64,000 nt of DNA, taken from Verrucomicrobiota bacterium. GTDB lineage: Bacteria > Verrucomicrobiota > Verrucomicrobiia > Limisphaerales > Pedosphaeraceae. The notes below the pieces were generated by a model. That model saw only the letters and a list, made by a program, of their open reading frames with translations. It was not told the origin of the DNA and ran no database searches. This document shows, in pieces, positions 18,093-26,750 of this stretch. Each line of letters begins with the position of its first letter. Position 1 is the first letter of the stretch. A program made the position numbers and the translations under genes. Location of the stretch: assembly GCA_021325145.1 (NCBI GenBank), contig JAJPHR010000053.1:22194-86193 (forward strand), in the 5' to 3' direction.

Positions 18093-19072
18093 TCATTAGT
18101 CGAACACCCTTGCGGATGAGCTTTGTGGGCGGCGGCACCGATTTGCCGGTATTTTACCGGCGCTTCGGCGGGGCGGTCGTGTCCACGGCCATCAACCAGT
18201 TCATCTACGTGACGGTGAACAAGAAGTTCGACGACCGGATTCGCGTAAGCTACTCGCGAACCGAAGAGGCACGTTCGCCGGAACGCGTCCGGCATCCGCT
18301 GGTGCGCGAGGGAATGAAAATGCTGGGCATCCGTGGCGGCATCGAGATCACCTCCGTGGCGGACATTCCGGCCAAAGGCACGGGCCTGGGCAGTTCGAGT
18401 TCGTTCACGGTGGGATTGCTGCATGTGCTGCATGCGTACGCGGAGCGTTATGCCAGCGCGGAGCAGTTGGCGCAGGAAGCTTGCGAGATCGAACTCACCC
18501 GCTGCGCCGAACCCATTGGCAAACAGGACCAATACGCCGCGGCCTTCGGCGGGCTGAATTTCATCCAATTCAACCAGGACGATTCCGTGGTCGTGGAGCC
18601 GATTATTTGCAAACGCCAAACCATCGAGCAGCTTCAGTCGCACATCCTGACCTTCTATACCGGCATTACGCGGAGTGCGTCGAACATCCTGCAACATCAA
18701 CAGCGCGCCGTCGGCTCGGAGAAAAAGAAGCAAGCCGTGATGCGGCAGATGGCGGACCTGGCGCGGCAGTTGCGCCACGACTTGCAACAGAACCGCGCGG
18801 ATGCCTTCGGGGAAATCATTCACGAAGGCTGGGCGCTCAAAAAAAGTCTCAGCCGAGGCATCACCAACGATCTGATTGATGACTGGTATGCGAAGGCGCG
18901 AAAAGCGGGCGCGGTGGGAGGCAAGCTGCTCGGCGCGGGCGCGGGCGGTTTCCTAATGTTTTACGCGCCCCCGGAACGGCACGGCGCCATCACGCAAGCG
19001 CTGGGCAACCTGCGCCGGGTGGACTTCCGCTTCGAGCCGCAAGGAAGCCGGATCATTTTTGTGCACCAGTAA
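18089..19072 (+). CDS. hddA: D-glycero-D-manno-heptose 7-phosphate kinase (GHMP family)
   Basis: 327 residues with a GTG start overlapping the previous stop. It begins IISRTPLRMSFVGGGTDLP, the N-terminal substrate motif of HddA-type GHMP kinases; the ATP loop is GTGLGSSSSF at about residues 97-106; and the C-terminal GHMP motif is GGKLLGAGAGGFLMFY. HddA phosphorylates heptose 7-phosphate at C1 to give the alpha-1,7-bisphosphate used in the GDP-heptose branch. The adjacency to the HddC-GmhB fusion and the presence of gmhA in the window support this over fucokinase-like alternatives. Confidence 0.86.
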   Translation: MIISRTPLRMSFVGGGTDLPVFYRRFGGAVVSTAINQFIYVTVNKKFDDRIRVSYSRTEEARSPERVRHPLVREGMKMLGIRGGIEITSVADIPAKGTGLGSSSSFTVGLLHVLHAYAERYASAEQLAQEACEIELTRCAEPIGKQDQYAAAFGGLNFIQFNQDDSVVVEPIICKRQTIEQLQSHILTFYTGITRSASNILQHQQRAVGSEKKKQAVMRQMADLARQLRHDLQQNRADAFGEIIHEGWALKKSLSRGITNDLIDDWYAKARKAGAVGGKLLGAGAGGFLMFYAPPERHGAITQALGNLRRVDFRFEPQGSRIIFVHQ

Positions 19073-19085
19073 CGCGGTTCGTTCG

Positions 19086-19937
19086 ATGAGATTCACCATC
19101 GTCACCCCCAGCTATAACAACTCGCAGTGGTTGCGACTCTGCATCCCGTCCGTGGCCGACCAGGAAGGCGTCGAGTTCGAACACATCGTGCAGGACGCCG
19201 GATCCACGGATGGCACGCAGGATTGGCTCCCCAAGGACAAGCGCGTGACGGCCGTGATTGAGAAGGACAAAGGGATGTATGACGCCATCAACCGCGGCTG
19301 GCGTCGCGGCAAGGGCGATTACGTCGCCTGGCTGAACTGCGACGAACAATACCTGCCGGGCGCGCTCAAGGCCGCTTCCGATTACGCGGAGCGGCATCCG
19401 GAGGTCGATTTAATCGTGGCGCACACAATCGTGGTCAATCCCGATGGGACCTATTTGTGCCATCGCCGTTCGCTGATGCCGCGGCTGCCACATTTGTGGT
19501 TGCGGTTTCCGATCCTGTCCTGCGCGCTTTTTCTCAAGCGAAAAACCCTCGAGGAGAAGCAGTTTTATTTTGACACCCAATGGCGGGACCTCGGCGACGT
19601 GCACTGGATGATGGACCTCGTGAAACGGGGCGCGCGCGCGGGTTTGCTGCATCGTTACACCTCCGTTTTCTACGAAACCGGCGACAACATGAACCTGAAG
19701 CCGAATGCGCGCCGGGAGAAGGAAGTGACCAACGGCATGATGCCCGGCTACGTGCGCACACTGGCCCCGGCGTTCATTTTCTGGCATCGGCTGCGTTTAC
19801 TGGCGAGCGGGACATTTTTTCAGAAGCCGTTCGAGTTTTCGCTCCATACGCCCTCAAGTCCGGAAAAGCGGGTGACACATTCCGTTTCAAAACCCACCGC
19901 CATCTGGCGCGGGCCGGATGGAAATGTGAGGCAATGA
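19086..19937 (+). CDS. Family 2 glycosyltransferase
   Basis: 283 residues. It starts MRFTIVTPSYNNSQWL, the GT2 nucleotide-binding strand, and has QDAGSTDGTQDWL and YVAWLNCDEQYLPGAL, where NCDE takes the place of the DxD motif. The C-terminal ~100 residues have basic/aromatic stretches that may associate with the membrane. The start is the ATG 14 bases after hddA. It probably adds a sugar, possibly the heptose made by the upstream genes, to a surface glycan; the donor is inferred from context. Confidence 0.85.
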   Translation: MRFTIVTPSYNNSQWLRLCIPSVADQEGVEFEHIVQDAGSTDGTQDWLPKDKRVTAVIEKDKGMYDAINRGWRRGKGDYVAWLNCDEQYLPGALKAASDYAERHPEVDLIVAHTIVVNPDGTYLCHRRSLMPRLPHLWLRFPILSCALFLKRKTLEEKQFYFDTQWRDLGDVHWMMDLVKRGARAGLLHRYTSVFYETGDNMNLKPNARREKEVTNGMMPGYVRTLAPAFIFWHRLRLLASGTFFQKPFEFSLHTPSSPEKRVTHSVSKPTAIWRGPDGNVRQ

Positions 19938-19939
19938 GG

Positions 19940-20052
19940 AAAACACCAACCACCAGGTTCCAAACATCAGAAAAGCTCCAAGCAGCAAACAACGTCCTTG
20001 ATGCTTGAAGTTTGGAGCTTTTCTGGTGTTTGGTTTTTGGAATTTGGTGTTT
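19940..20052. repeat. Repeat A1: long imperfect hairpin (arms 19940-19981 / 20011-20052)
   Basis: The left arm contains AAACACCAAC, CAGAAAAGCTCCAA and the right arm TTTGGAGCTTTTCTG, TTTGGTGTTT, so ~40-base arms pair around a ~30-base loop. It lies between the convergent GT2 and GT9 genes and may act as a bidirectional terminator. It belongs to the CCAAG/CCAAC-word family also found at 28358, 33353 and 34139. Confidence 0.8.
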
Positions 20053-20119
20053 ACGAAGCGATCAAACACGGATCGTACACCTAGACTCAAAGTGGTTTCC
20101 CGTTCTCAACCGCTGCGGC

Positions 20120-21106
20120 TCATTGCCCAGCCTCCGGCAGTTGCGCAGCGAGAAAGTCGTCCACCTTCTCGCGAACCTCAGCCTCAGTAATTTTCCAAAG
20201 GCAGTGCGGCTCCGGAAAACGACAGTAATCGGAACACGGTTTGTAAGGACAAGCCTTGCCTTCGATGTACACGGCGGACGGATGCAACGGCACAAACCAG
20301 GCGGGCACCTGGGGGCCGAACAGGGTGAAAGTGGGAATGCCCACGAAGGCGGCCAGGTGGCCGGGACCGGAGTCGTTGCCGATGAAAGCGCCCACGTCCG
20401 TCATCAGCCCCAGCAGTTCGCTGATGGTGGAGGGTGTGGCCACGGCGGTCTCACCGGCACGCAACCATTCCGCGCGCTGGTCCGGATCACAAACCACCTG
20501 CACGGAGTAATTTTGGGCGCGCAGATGCGCCACCAGCCTTTCATACCGGTCGAGCGGCCATACGCGGACCGGCCGGCGGGCGCCGGTGTGAACCAGCACG
20601 ATGCGCCCGATTTGGCGCGGCGAAAGTTGGACCTCGTCGGCGGGCGGGAGTTGGAGGCCAAGCCCGCTCCCGATGGTGCGCCAATACTCGTAACGGTGCA
20701 GGCCGGGGTCGGGAAGCGCCAGGGGGTTCGTCAGGAACACGCGGCTGCCGATGTGCGGGAAACCAAAGCGCTGCTTTGCCCGCGTGAGAGCAAGAATGAG
20801 GTGGTCGCGCGGATCCCAGCGGGCGGACACGGCTACATCGAATCGGGCGCGGCGAAGTTTCCTGACTACCCGGCCCAGATCGCGCCAGGGCCATTCGTGA
20901 AGAAAGTATTTTCGGCTGAAAGCCGTCCAGGGCGCCTGGAACGGAACGACCTGGATCTCCGGCCAAAACCGGGCCTGCAAATCAAAGGCAAACGGCTTGG
21001 CAAGCACGGTCACGTCGAACCGCTCGGCGGCCCGCCGGATGAACGGAGAAGCGATGGCCAGATCGCCCACCTGCCAGAGTTCAACGATGAGCAGTTTCGG
21101 TTTCAC
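20120..21106 (-). CDS. Family 9 glycosyltransferase (ADP-heptose:LPS heptosyltransferase type)
   Basis: 328 residues from a GTG at 21106 that overlaps the preceding methyltransferase stop by four bases. It starts VKPKLLIVELWQVGDLAIAS, where GDL-A is the GT9 N-terminal signature, and has FIGNDSGPGHLAAFVGIPTFTLFGP, the donor-site motif of heptosyltransferases. Near the C-terminus is a cysteine-rich segment CPYKPCSDYCRFPEPHC, common in this subfamily and possibly metal-binding. It likely transfers a heptose onto lipid A core or another glycan; the NDP-heptose enzymes lie across the intergenic hairpin. Confidence 0.87.
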   Translation of the reverse strand: MKPKLLIVELWQVGDLAIASPFIRRAAERFDVTVLAKPFAFDLQARFWPEIQVVPFQAPWTAFSRKYFLHEWPWRDLGRVVRKLRRARFDVAVSARWDPRDHLILALTRAKQRFGFPHIGSRVFLTNPLALPDPGLHRYEYWRTIGSGLGLQLPPADEVQLSPRQIGRIVLVHTGARRPVRVWPLDRYERLVAHLRAQNYSVQVVCDPDQRAEWLRAGETAVATPSTISELLGLMTDVGAFIGNDSGPGHLAAFVGIPTFTLFGPQVPAWFVPLHPSAVYIEGKACPYKPCSDYCRFPEPHCLWKITEAEVREKVDDFLAAQLPEAGQ

Positions 21107-21759
21107 GATGGGCGGCGGGCGATCAAGTACGCGGACCAACCGAGCCAATGGACGCGCGCGGTGTATTTTTTGCGGCTGCTTGGCAGGAATTGGTAGAGCA
21201 AATGGGAGGCGGCAAAAAGCCAGTTGCGCGACGTGCCCGAGGCAACCACCCGCAAACCTTCCTGCTCAACAAGTTGGGCCAGGGCGCCGATGGCGACCGG
21301 CTTTACGTGCGTCGGGTCATCGTAGAAATTGAGCGTAAAATTGCTGACGGCGCTGCCGCGCGGACTCGGCAGCGCGACCGTCTTCGGGTGCGGCGTCTCG
21401 AAATAAACCTCGCCGCCCGGTGGGAGCAGCCGTTTCACTTCCTGAATCAGGAGAGTCAGATCGTTCAGGTGTTCCACCAAATGCATGCAGGTGATGGCAT
21501 TCATGGAACCATCCGGCCAGGGCAACCGGTCCTTTTGCAAGTCTCCCTGGTGAACGCGGCAGTTCGGGGGGTAATGCTCCGGGTGCGGCGCAAGATCGGC
21601 CGCGAACAGGCGGAGGTCCGGCCGGAGTTCGGCGATGTGGCGCAACGTTTCCCCGTCGGCGGAACCGAGATCCAGCAAGGCGGCAGCCTGCGGCGCGCGC
21701 GCGACAAAGCCCGCCCGGGTATCAAGCCAGGGAGCCTGGCGGAGTTTCGCCCAATTCAT
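21103..21759 (-). CDS. Class I SAM-dependent methyltransferase
   Basis: 218 residues. Motif I is ALLDLGSADGETLRHIAE and a Methyltransf_11-type core follows (GSMNAITCMHLVEHLNDL, EVKRLLPPGGEVYFETPHP). The context, upstream of and coupled to a GT9 glycosyltransferase, suggests a glycan methyltransferase. The ATG is at 21759. There is a long upstream region before the tRNA gene. Confidence 0.83.
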   Translation of the reverse strand: MNWAKLRQAPWLDTRAGFVARAPQAAALLDLGSADGETLRHIAELRPDLRLFAADLAPHPEHYPPNCRVHQGDLQKDRLPWPDGSMNAITCMHLVEHLNDLTLLIQEVKRLLPPGGEVYFETPHPKTVALPSPRGSAVSNFTLNFYDDPTHVKPVAIGALAQLVEQEGLRVVASGTSRNWLFAASHLLYQFLPSSRKKYTARVHWLGWSAYLIARRPS

Positions 21760-22080
21760 CGCGTGTACACATTAACCGCGCCGTCTTTGACCTTCCCGAA
21801 ACTTAAGCCTCGGAAAACAACTTGCTCCAGCGCGGCAATGAAGCTTAGTTGGGGTCCAGAAGGGTGTAAAGGCGGAGAAGTCGGCCTGCTCGCGGCCTGG
21901 AGTCATGATTTTGCGCGGAAAAACGCTTGCGTCTGGCGGGCCCGTTGATTAGGTTTCGCGGCGCGTTTGATCTGGTAACGGTCCTTCCGCGTCGGTTCAG
22001 CCCCGCAGCCTTGCAGTGCGTTGGAAGTTTAGCCGGAGCAACTCCGAAGGCATTTGGGCCGGTTGGGCGACGGATCATGT
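21760..22080. other. Intergenic region, no gene seen
   Basis: About 320 bases between the minus-strand methyltransferase and tRNA-Lys. I found no convincing frame, repeat or terminator. It must contain the promoters for both flanking transcripts. Confidence 0.4.
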
Positions 22081-22156
22081 GGGTTGGTAGCTCAGTTGGT
22101 AGAGCAGTGCCCTTTTAAGGCATTGGTCCAGGGTTCGAGTCCCTGCCAACCCACCA
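22081..22156 (+). tRNA. tRNA-Lys (anticodon TTT)
   Basis: A complete cloverleaf is readable: acceptor GGGTTGG / CCAACCC, D-arm GCTC-AGTTGGTA-GAGC, anticodon stem GTGCC / GGCAT with loop CTTTTAA (anticodon TTT), a five-base variable loop, T-arm CAGGG-TTCGAGT-CCCTG, discriminator A and an encoded CCA end. It is 76 bases long. Confidence 0.97.
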
Positions 22157-22312
22157 TTCTTCTCTTAATTCTCTTAAGCCCTTTTCTGCGAGCAGCGACC
22201 GCGGGCTTTTTCCCACCACCGGGCTCGGGGATTTTGACCCTTCCCAGTTTGCACCTATGTTTACCAAGGTGAAGGTGTTTCACAACTGTGAGCGACCTCC
22301 CTTAAGGGTAGC

Positions 22313-23902
22313 ATGATCTCGAAAAGCCGGTTCTTTCATCACTCGAGGCCTCAACTCGAGGCGCTCGCAATGGCGGTATTCAGCGTGATCGTTGCCACGC
22401 TCCTGCGCTGGCTCCTTGATCCGGTGTGGGGGGAGAACCATCCCATGTTGCTTTACTACGGAGTCGTCGCCATAACCGCCTGGTACGGAGGGTGGCGCGT
22501 CGCGCTCATAACAACAATTCTGAGTTGGGTGGCAGCAGACTGGTTTTTTATGGAGCCACGCCACAAACTCAATATCCTGGACCCGAAGCATTCGCTGGCG
22601 TGCGGGATTTTCCTCGCGATCGGCCTGGCTATCGCAGGATTAAGCGAGGCGGCCAAACGAGCGATCCATCGGGCCGAGACGAACACCAGGCGTGCCTGGG
22701 ATGAAAGCGAGCTTCTAAAACGGGAAATAAACGAGCGCAAGCGGGTTGAAGCCGAACTCAAGTTCAGAGCGTACGTCCTGGCGCAAATCAGCGAAGCGGT
22801 GGCCGCCTTTGACATGAACGGCAGGCTTACTTATTGGAATCCCGCCGCTCAACGGCTGTACGGTTATACTGAGGCGGAGGCCCTGGGCCGGACGGCCGAG
22901 GAGTTGTTTCAATACCAGTGGCTTGGCGGGCAAAACCTGCCCATGGCGCTCGAAGCTTTGAGGAAGGACGGTTTTTGGCACAGCGAGAACATTCATAAAC
23001 GGAAAAACGGACAGGAATTCTTTGTGGAGTCCAGCACCAGCCTGCTTCAGAATGAACACGGTGAAGTCATCAGTTATGTCTCCGTGCTCCGCGATATGAC
23101 CGAGCGCAGGCGGGTGGAAAGAGAGTTGGCGCAATGGAGCCAGGAACTGGACCAGCGCGTCAAGGAGCGGACGGCACAACTGGAAAGCGCCTACAAGGAA
23201 ATGGAAGCTTTTTGTTACTCCATTTCCCATGATTTGCGGGCGCCCATCCGGAGCATCCATTCGTTTACCCAGATTATGCGGGATGATTACGCCGCCGCGT
23301 TCGACGAAGCTGGCAGGAAGATGCTCGGTATCGTAATGCAGTCCAGCCTGCGGATGGATCAACTCATCTATGATTTGTTATATCTCTCGCGCGTGTCCCG
23401 GAGCGAGTTGCGCTCTCAACCCGTAAACTTAAGCACCCTGGCGCGAGCGGTTACGGACGCCCTCCAAAGTTCCGAGCCGCGCCGGGCGGCGGAGTTTGTC
23501 ATCGCCCCGGACTTGGTGGTTCATGGGGATGAACGATTGTTGCGAATTGCTCTGGAAAACCTGCTTGGTAACGCCTGGAAGTTCACCGGGCGCATTCCGC
23601 GGAGCCGGATTGAATTTGGCGTTATTAGCCAAGCGGAGCACTGCGCTTATTTTGTGCGTGATAACGGGATAGGGTTTGACATGGCCTATGTCGGCAAGCT
23701 CTTTGGGACATTCCAACGCCTGCATTCCGAAGCCGATTTCCCCGGCACTGGAATCGGCTTGGTGACAGTACAACGGATCATTCACCGGCACGGCGGCCGG
23801 ATATGGGCGGAAGGCGCTACTAATCAAGGCGCTACTTTTTACTTCACTCTTCCAGATGCCGCAGAACAAAAAGCCTTTGTGGGTAATCCACCCGGCCTGT
23901 GA
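22313..23902 (+). CDS. PAS-domain sensor histidine kinase with KdpD-like membrane module
   Basis: 529 residues. The N-terminal ~110 residues form several close hydrophobic helices with WYGGWRVALITTILSWVAADWFF, typical of the DUF4118 module of KdpD-type kinases. Then come a coiled segment, a PAS domain (about 150-275) with a PAC ending (VSVLRDMTERRRVE), a coiled coil (LDQRVKERTAQLESAYKEME), a HisKA domain with His306 in ISHDLRAPIRSIHSF, and an ATPase domain with DNGIGF and FPGTGIGLVTVQRI. This is the phytochrome-like kinase architecture. No response regulator is adjacent. Confidence 0.88.
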   Translation: MISKSRFFHHSRPQLEALAMAVFSVIVATLLRWLLDPVWGENHPMLLYYGVVAITAWYGGWRVALITTILSWVAADWFFMEPRHKLNILDPKHSLACGIFLAIGLAIAGLSEAAKRAIHRAETNTRRAWDESELLKREINERKRVEAELKFRAYVLAQISEAVAAFDMNGRLTYWNPAAQRLYGYTEAEALGRTAEELFQYQWLGGQNLPMALEALRKDGFWHSENIHKRKNGQEFFVESSTSLLQNEHGEVISYVSVLRDMTERRRVERELAQWSQELDQRVKERTAQLESAYKEMEAFCYSISHDLRAPIRSIHSFTQIMRDDYAAAFDEAGRKMLGIVMQSSLRMDQLIYDLLYLSRVSRSELRSQPVNLSTLARAVTDALQSSEPRRAAEFVIAPDLVVHGDERLLRIALENLLGNAWKFTGRIPRSRIEFGVISQAEHCAYFVRDNGIGFDMAYVGKLFGTFQRLHSEADFPGTGIGLVTVQRIIHRHGGRIWAEGATNQGATFYFTLPDAAEQKAFVGNPPGL

Positions 23903-23921
23903 TCGAAGGCTGAACCGGTAG

Positions 23922-23957
23922 GGAGCGTGATGGCATGCGCGCCCTACCGGGATAGGT
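23922..23957. repeat. Hairpin related to repeat family B
   Basis: GGTAGGG...CCCTACC arms enclose ~20 bases and are followed by GGGATAGG. It shares the outer arm with the three full family-B elements but lacks their middle part. It sits between convergent genes and may serve as a terminator. Confidence 0.5.
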
Positions 23958-23970
23958 TGCCCGATTCAGT

Positions 23971-25452
23971 TCACGGCACAACCTTGGCGCGGTAAAATCG
24001 CTGCGGTATTGTGTTTGTATCCTTGAAGGTGAACGGGGACTGGTTCGTGAGGACCGAGGTCCAATTGGTCCCGGAAAGATTCGTGCTTACCTCGACGGCG
24101 TAGTTGCCTCCCGCCGTTCCGGTGACGGTGAATTGAATCTGTTTATTCGCCATGGCGGGCGAACCCAGAACCGGTGTCGCAGGCGGCGTCGGCGGCACTA
24201 TATTGTAATCCCCGACGATGGGATAATGATCGCTGCCGGTAAAGTTGGTGCCGCTGCCGGTGAGCAAAATGTCGGCATAAATGGTCGCGGCACTCGGAAC
24301 CGCGTTGGTAAACTCATCCAGCGAATGGTTGGCGGAACTGGTCGCCGAACCGCTCCGCGGCGTCGAACCATTATTGCCGAAGGTCTCGAACGCAAACGGA
24401 TATTGCGCGGAGGGAAAGTTCCCGGAATCGAACGGGTCGGATGTATCCGGCGCCAACTGCAATCCTCCCTGGCTGTTATAAGCAGCGAACATCAGGGCAT
24501 TTGGCAGTTGAATGTCAATGCGCGAGGTCAGCGAAGCCGTCGAATCGTTGTAAAGATACGTGGCATTGTCCCCGGAAATATTTCCCCAGGTGACGGTGGT
24601 CGGCGGCGTGGTTTTGGACATGGGGTCATAGGCCTGGGTCTGGTTGGTGTTCGCCCAGATCGCGCTGCCGTCGCTCCAGTCAATCCCGTCGGAAGTCGTC
24701 TGCCCGGTAAGACATTTGTAGGCGTTCTCGCCGCTCCCGTTGAAGAGGTTCCAGTCCCCGGAGTAAAGGATATGCGCCTTGGCCGGCAGGTTGTATTTCG
24801 CGTCGCTGCGGACCGCCTGCGCCTCGGCGTAGCGCGCGTCGCCGACCGAATCATCGCTCGTGCTCCGCGCGTGGCTGACATACATGTAAAAATCATTGCT
24901 CGACCCGTGGCCAGCCGGCCGGAGTTGATACACCATCGGCGCGCGTGTGACGCCGTTCACGCCGCCGCCGGGGGAAGAGGCCGCGGTGTAGGTGCCGTTC
25001 GACTGCAAGAGCACGGTCTGCCCGGTCTTTAGCGCCCGCGCGGACACAACCTGCACCGTGCTGGTTTTGTAAATCAGCCCGTCCGGTCCGCCGCCCGTGT
25101 TCGGATCGGTGGTCGGATCGAACGCGTAAGTGCCCGCACCATAAATGTTGTTCAGTTGCACAACAAAGTTCGAGAGCGTCGTCGAAGTCAGCTCTTCCAC
25201 GCCCATCACGTCAACGGGCTGTGCGTTGGTGCCAAGGTGATGCAGGCCGATGGCTTGAACCACCGTGGGCAGGCTGTGCGTCGAGTTGGTGATGTTGTTA
25301 ACGCTGTTCTGGTCGGAGCAATCAATGTTATAGGAGACGATGCGCAACGTGCGCGTCTGCGCCGGCGCCATCGAAACTGGAAGAATCGTCAAAATGATTC
25401 CTGCAAAAACTCCCTTTCGCAACCACGCCGGGAACAACAAATATTTTTTCAC
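23971..25452 (-). CDS. Secreted endonuclease/exonuclease/phosphatase-family protein
   Basis: About 493 residues from a GTG at 25452 that gives a clean signal peptide (VKKYLLFPAWLRKGVFAGII, cleavage after ...SMAPAQT). An ATG at 25491 is an alternative. The mature part begins TLRIVSYNIDC and contains MGVEEL, HARS, YSGDWNLFNG and GSDHYPIVGDY, the metal and catalytic motifs of the EEP (DNase I-like) superfamily. The last ~85 residues form a fibronectin-like or Ig-like module (VEVSTNLSGTNWTSV, QRFYRAKVVP) common at the end of Verrucomicrobial secreted proteins. The substrate is unknown: nucleic acid, phosphoester or lipid. Confidence 0.78.
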   Translation of the reverse strand: MKKYLLFPAWLRKGVFAGIILTILPVSMAPAQTRTLRIVSYNIDCSDQNSVNNITNSTHSLPTVVQAIGLHHLGTNAQPVDVMGVEELTSTTLSNFVVQLNNIYGAGTYAFDPTTDPNTGGGPDGLIYKTSTVQVVSARALKTGQTVLLQSNGTYTAASSPGGGVNGVTRAPMVYQLRPAGHGSSNDFYMYVSHARSTSDDSVGDARYAEAQAVRSDAKYNLPAKAHILYSGDWNLFNGSGENAYKCLTGQTTSDGIDWSDGSAIWANTNQTQAYDPMSKTTPPTTVTWGNISGDNATYLYNDSTASLTSRIDIQLPNALMFAAYNSQGGLQLAPDTSDPFDSGNFPSAQYPFAFETFGNNGSTPRSGSATSSANHSLDEFTNAVPSAATIYADILLTGSGTNFTGSDHYPIVGDYNIVPPTPPATPVLGSPAMANKQIQFTVTGTAGGNYAVEVSTNLSGTNWTSVLTNQSPFTFKDTNTIPQRFYRAKVVP

Positions 25453-25670
25453 AACTGATTCCAAAATGCCGATAACGGGCAGACGAAGCATCGCGTTTGG
25501 GCGTTTATGCCGGAACGCGCCAGGGCTTGCCATTCCTGCACGGGTTGACATAATCAACAATCTTGCGTGGTTCTGTCAACCGCAAGGCAACCGCAAATGA
25601 ATTTTCGCAAATTGCCATTCAGCCCGGCTAAGATGCGAATGCGACGTGAAACTGCCGATTTCTAAAATCT

Positions 25671-25904
25671 ATGCCCTTGCTTAAACTGACCCGAATCAAC
25701 AAAGGCGGGGAAGTCTATGTGAACAGCGAGCAGATTCGCTTCATCGAAATCGAAGGCCGCTCTTCCACCGTGAACATGGGGCCGGGGAACGTTTATTCCG
25801 TCGAGGAGACTCCCGAGGTCATTTCGGCCAGGCTCGAGGAAATGGAAACCTCGCGCATCAAAAACGCCCTGATCGCTTCCGAGGTTTTTCAGAAGAAGAG
25901 CTGA
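25671..25904 (+). CDS. FlbD-like small protein
   Basis: 77 residues: LLKLTRINKGGEVYVNSEQI then RFIEIEGRSSTVNMGPGNVY and SVEETPEVISARLEE. This follows the FlbD/YlzI pattern (KLTRLNG-x-E-x-Y-x-N-x2-I-x2-IE ... V-E-x2-EEV). FlbD was named from flagellar operons, but homologues occur in non-motile bacteria and their role is unclear. No flagellar gene is visible nearby. It is followed 33 bases later by a GNAT gene. Confidence 0.7.
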   Translation: MPLLKLTRINKGGEVYVNSEQIRFIEIEGRSSTVNMGPGNVYSVEETPEVISARLEEMETSRIKNALIASEVFQKKS

Positions 25905-25937
25905 GGCACTTCGGGCCCGACTTCAGAAAGTTACGAA

Positions 25938-26447
25938 ATGAAAACCGGCGTGAAGTTGCATTTCTCAATCGCAACGGACGCTGATGCAGAATCCATTGCT
26001 TCGCTGCGCACTGCGGTCGCAGAGCGTCTCACCCAGATCCATGGGCCAGGCCCCTGGTCATGGAAGGTTACGGCAAAGGGGGTGCGTTACAGCCTGCGGG
26101 CTTCACGCGTGTTGGTTGCGCGTGACGGCGACGACATCGTCGGCACGCTAAATCTGGCGACGAAAAAGCCTTGGGCGATTGATGTGGCTTACTTTACCGC
26201 CGTGCCAAAGTCGCTGTATCTTACAGCCATGGCGGTGGCCGCGGACAGGCAGCGGACTGGGATTGGACGAAGCCTGATCGAGCAGGCGCAAGCCATGGCC
26301 CGAACGTGGCCCGCTGATGCCATCCGTCTTGACGCCTACGACGCGAATGCAGGGGCGGGTGAATTCTATGCGAAGTGCGGCTTTCGGAAGGTCGGACGGG
26401 TGACTTATCGGGGAACACCGCTCATTTATTTTGAGGCCCTCCTTTAG
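25938..26447 (+). CDS. GNAT-family N-acetyltransferase
   Basis: 169 residues. The acetyl-CoA pocket reads LYLTAMAVAADRQRTGIGRSLIEQA (motif A, R/Q-x2-GIG-x), followed by AIRLDAYDANAGAGEFYAKCGFRKVGRVTYRG (motif B). The N-terminal part has the usual IATDADAESIASLRTAV start. The acceptor cannot be predicted. Confidence 0.85.
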   Translation: MKTGVKLHFSIATDADAESIASLRTAVAERLTQIHGPGPWSWKVTAKGVRYSLRASRVLVARDGDDIVGTLNLATKKPWAIDVAYFTAVPKSLYLTAMAVAADRQRTGIGRSLIEQAQAMARTWPADAIRLDAYDANAGAGEFYAKCGFRKVGRVTYRGTPLIYFEALL

Positions 26448-26750
26448 GCTCGGTTTGGGTTAAAGCCACAGGGGTTTTTAGGTCAGCTTGAAGCGATCGG
26501 GGCCATTGGACGGGACTGCCCTGCATGGATCTTCCGGCCTCCTGCATCTCCCCACCTATACAAAGCGCAAAAGTCGAAGCAGTTTACTGCATGACAGTAA
26601 GGAGGAAGATGATGGATTCCCCATTGGAGCATTTGCCTTACAAAAATGTAATGCTCCAGAAAGGTTCCAGTCAGGCTCTCATGGGAAGGTTGGTTCAGAA
26701 ACAATTAACAAGTTTCACACTAAACGGCAGCAAATCGACAATCGAGAATT
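26448..26750. other. Leader region of htrA with a strong-SD open frame
   Basis: About 300 bases. A very good Shine-Dalgarno sequence (AAGGAGGAAG, ending at 26608) precedes ATG ATG at 26609/26612, which opens a ~104-codon frame running past the htrA start in a different frame to 26923. The region also contains an eight-base inverted repeat TGGAGCAT / ATGCTCCA around 26626-26658. Whether the frame is translated is not known; its C-terminal half is simply the alternative frame of htrA. Confidence 0.4.

Noticed and set aside
20012..21196. 394-codon plus-strand frame across the GT9 gene
   Set aside because: It begins inside repeat A1 and lacks any family signal; GT9 motifs are on the minus strand.
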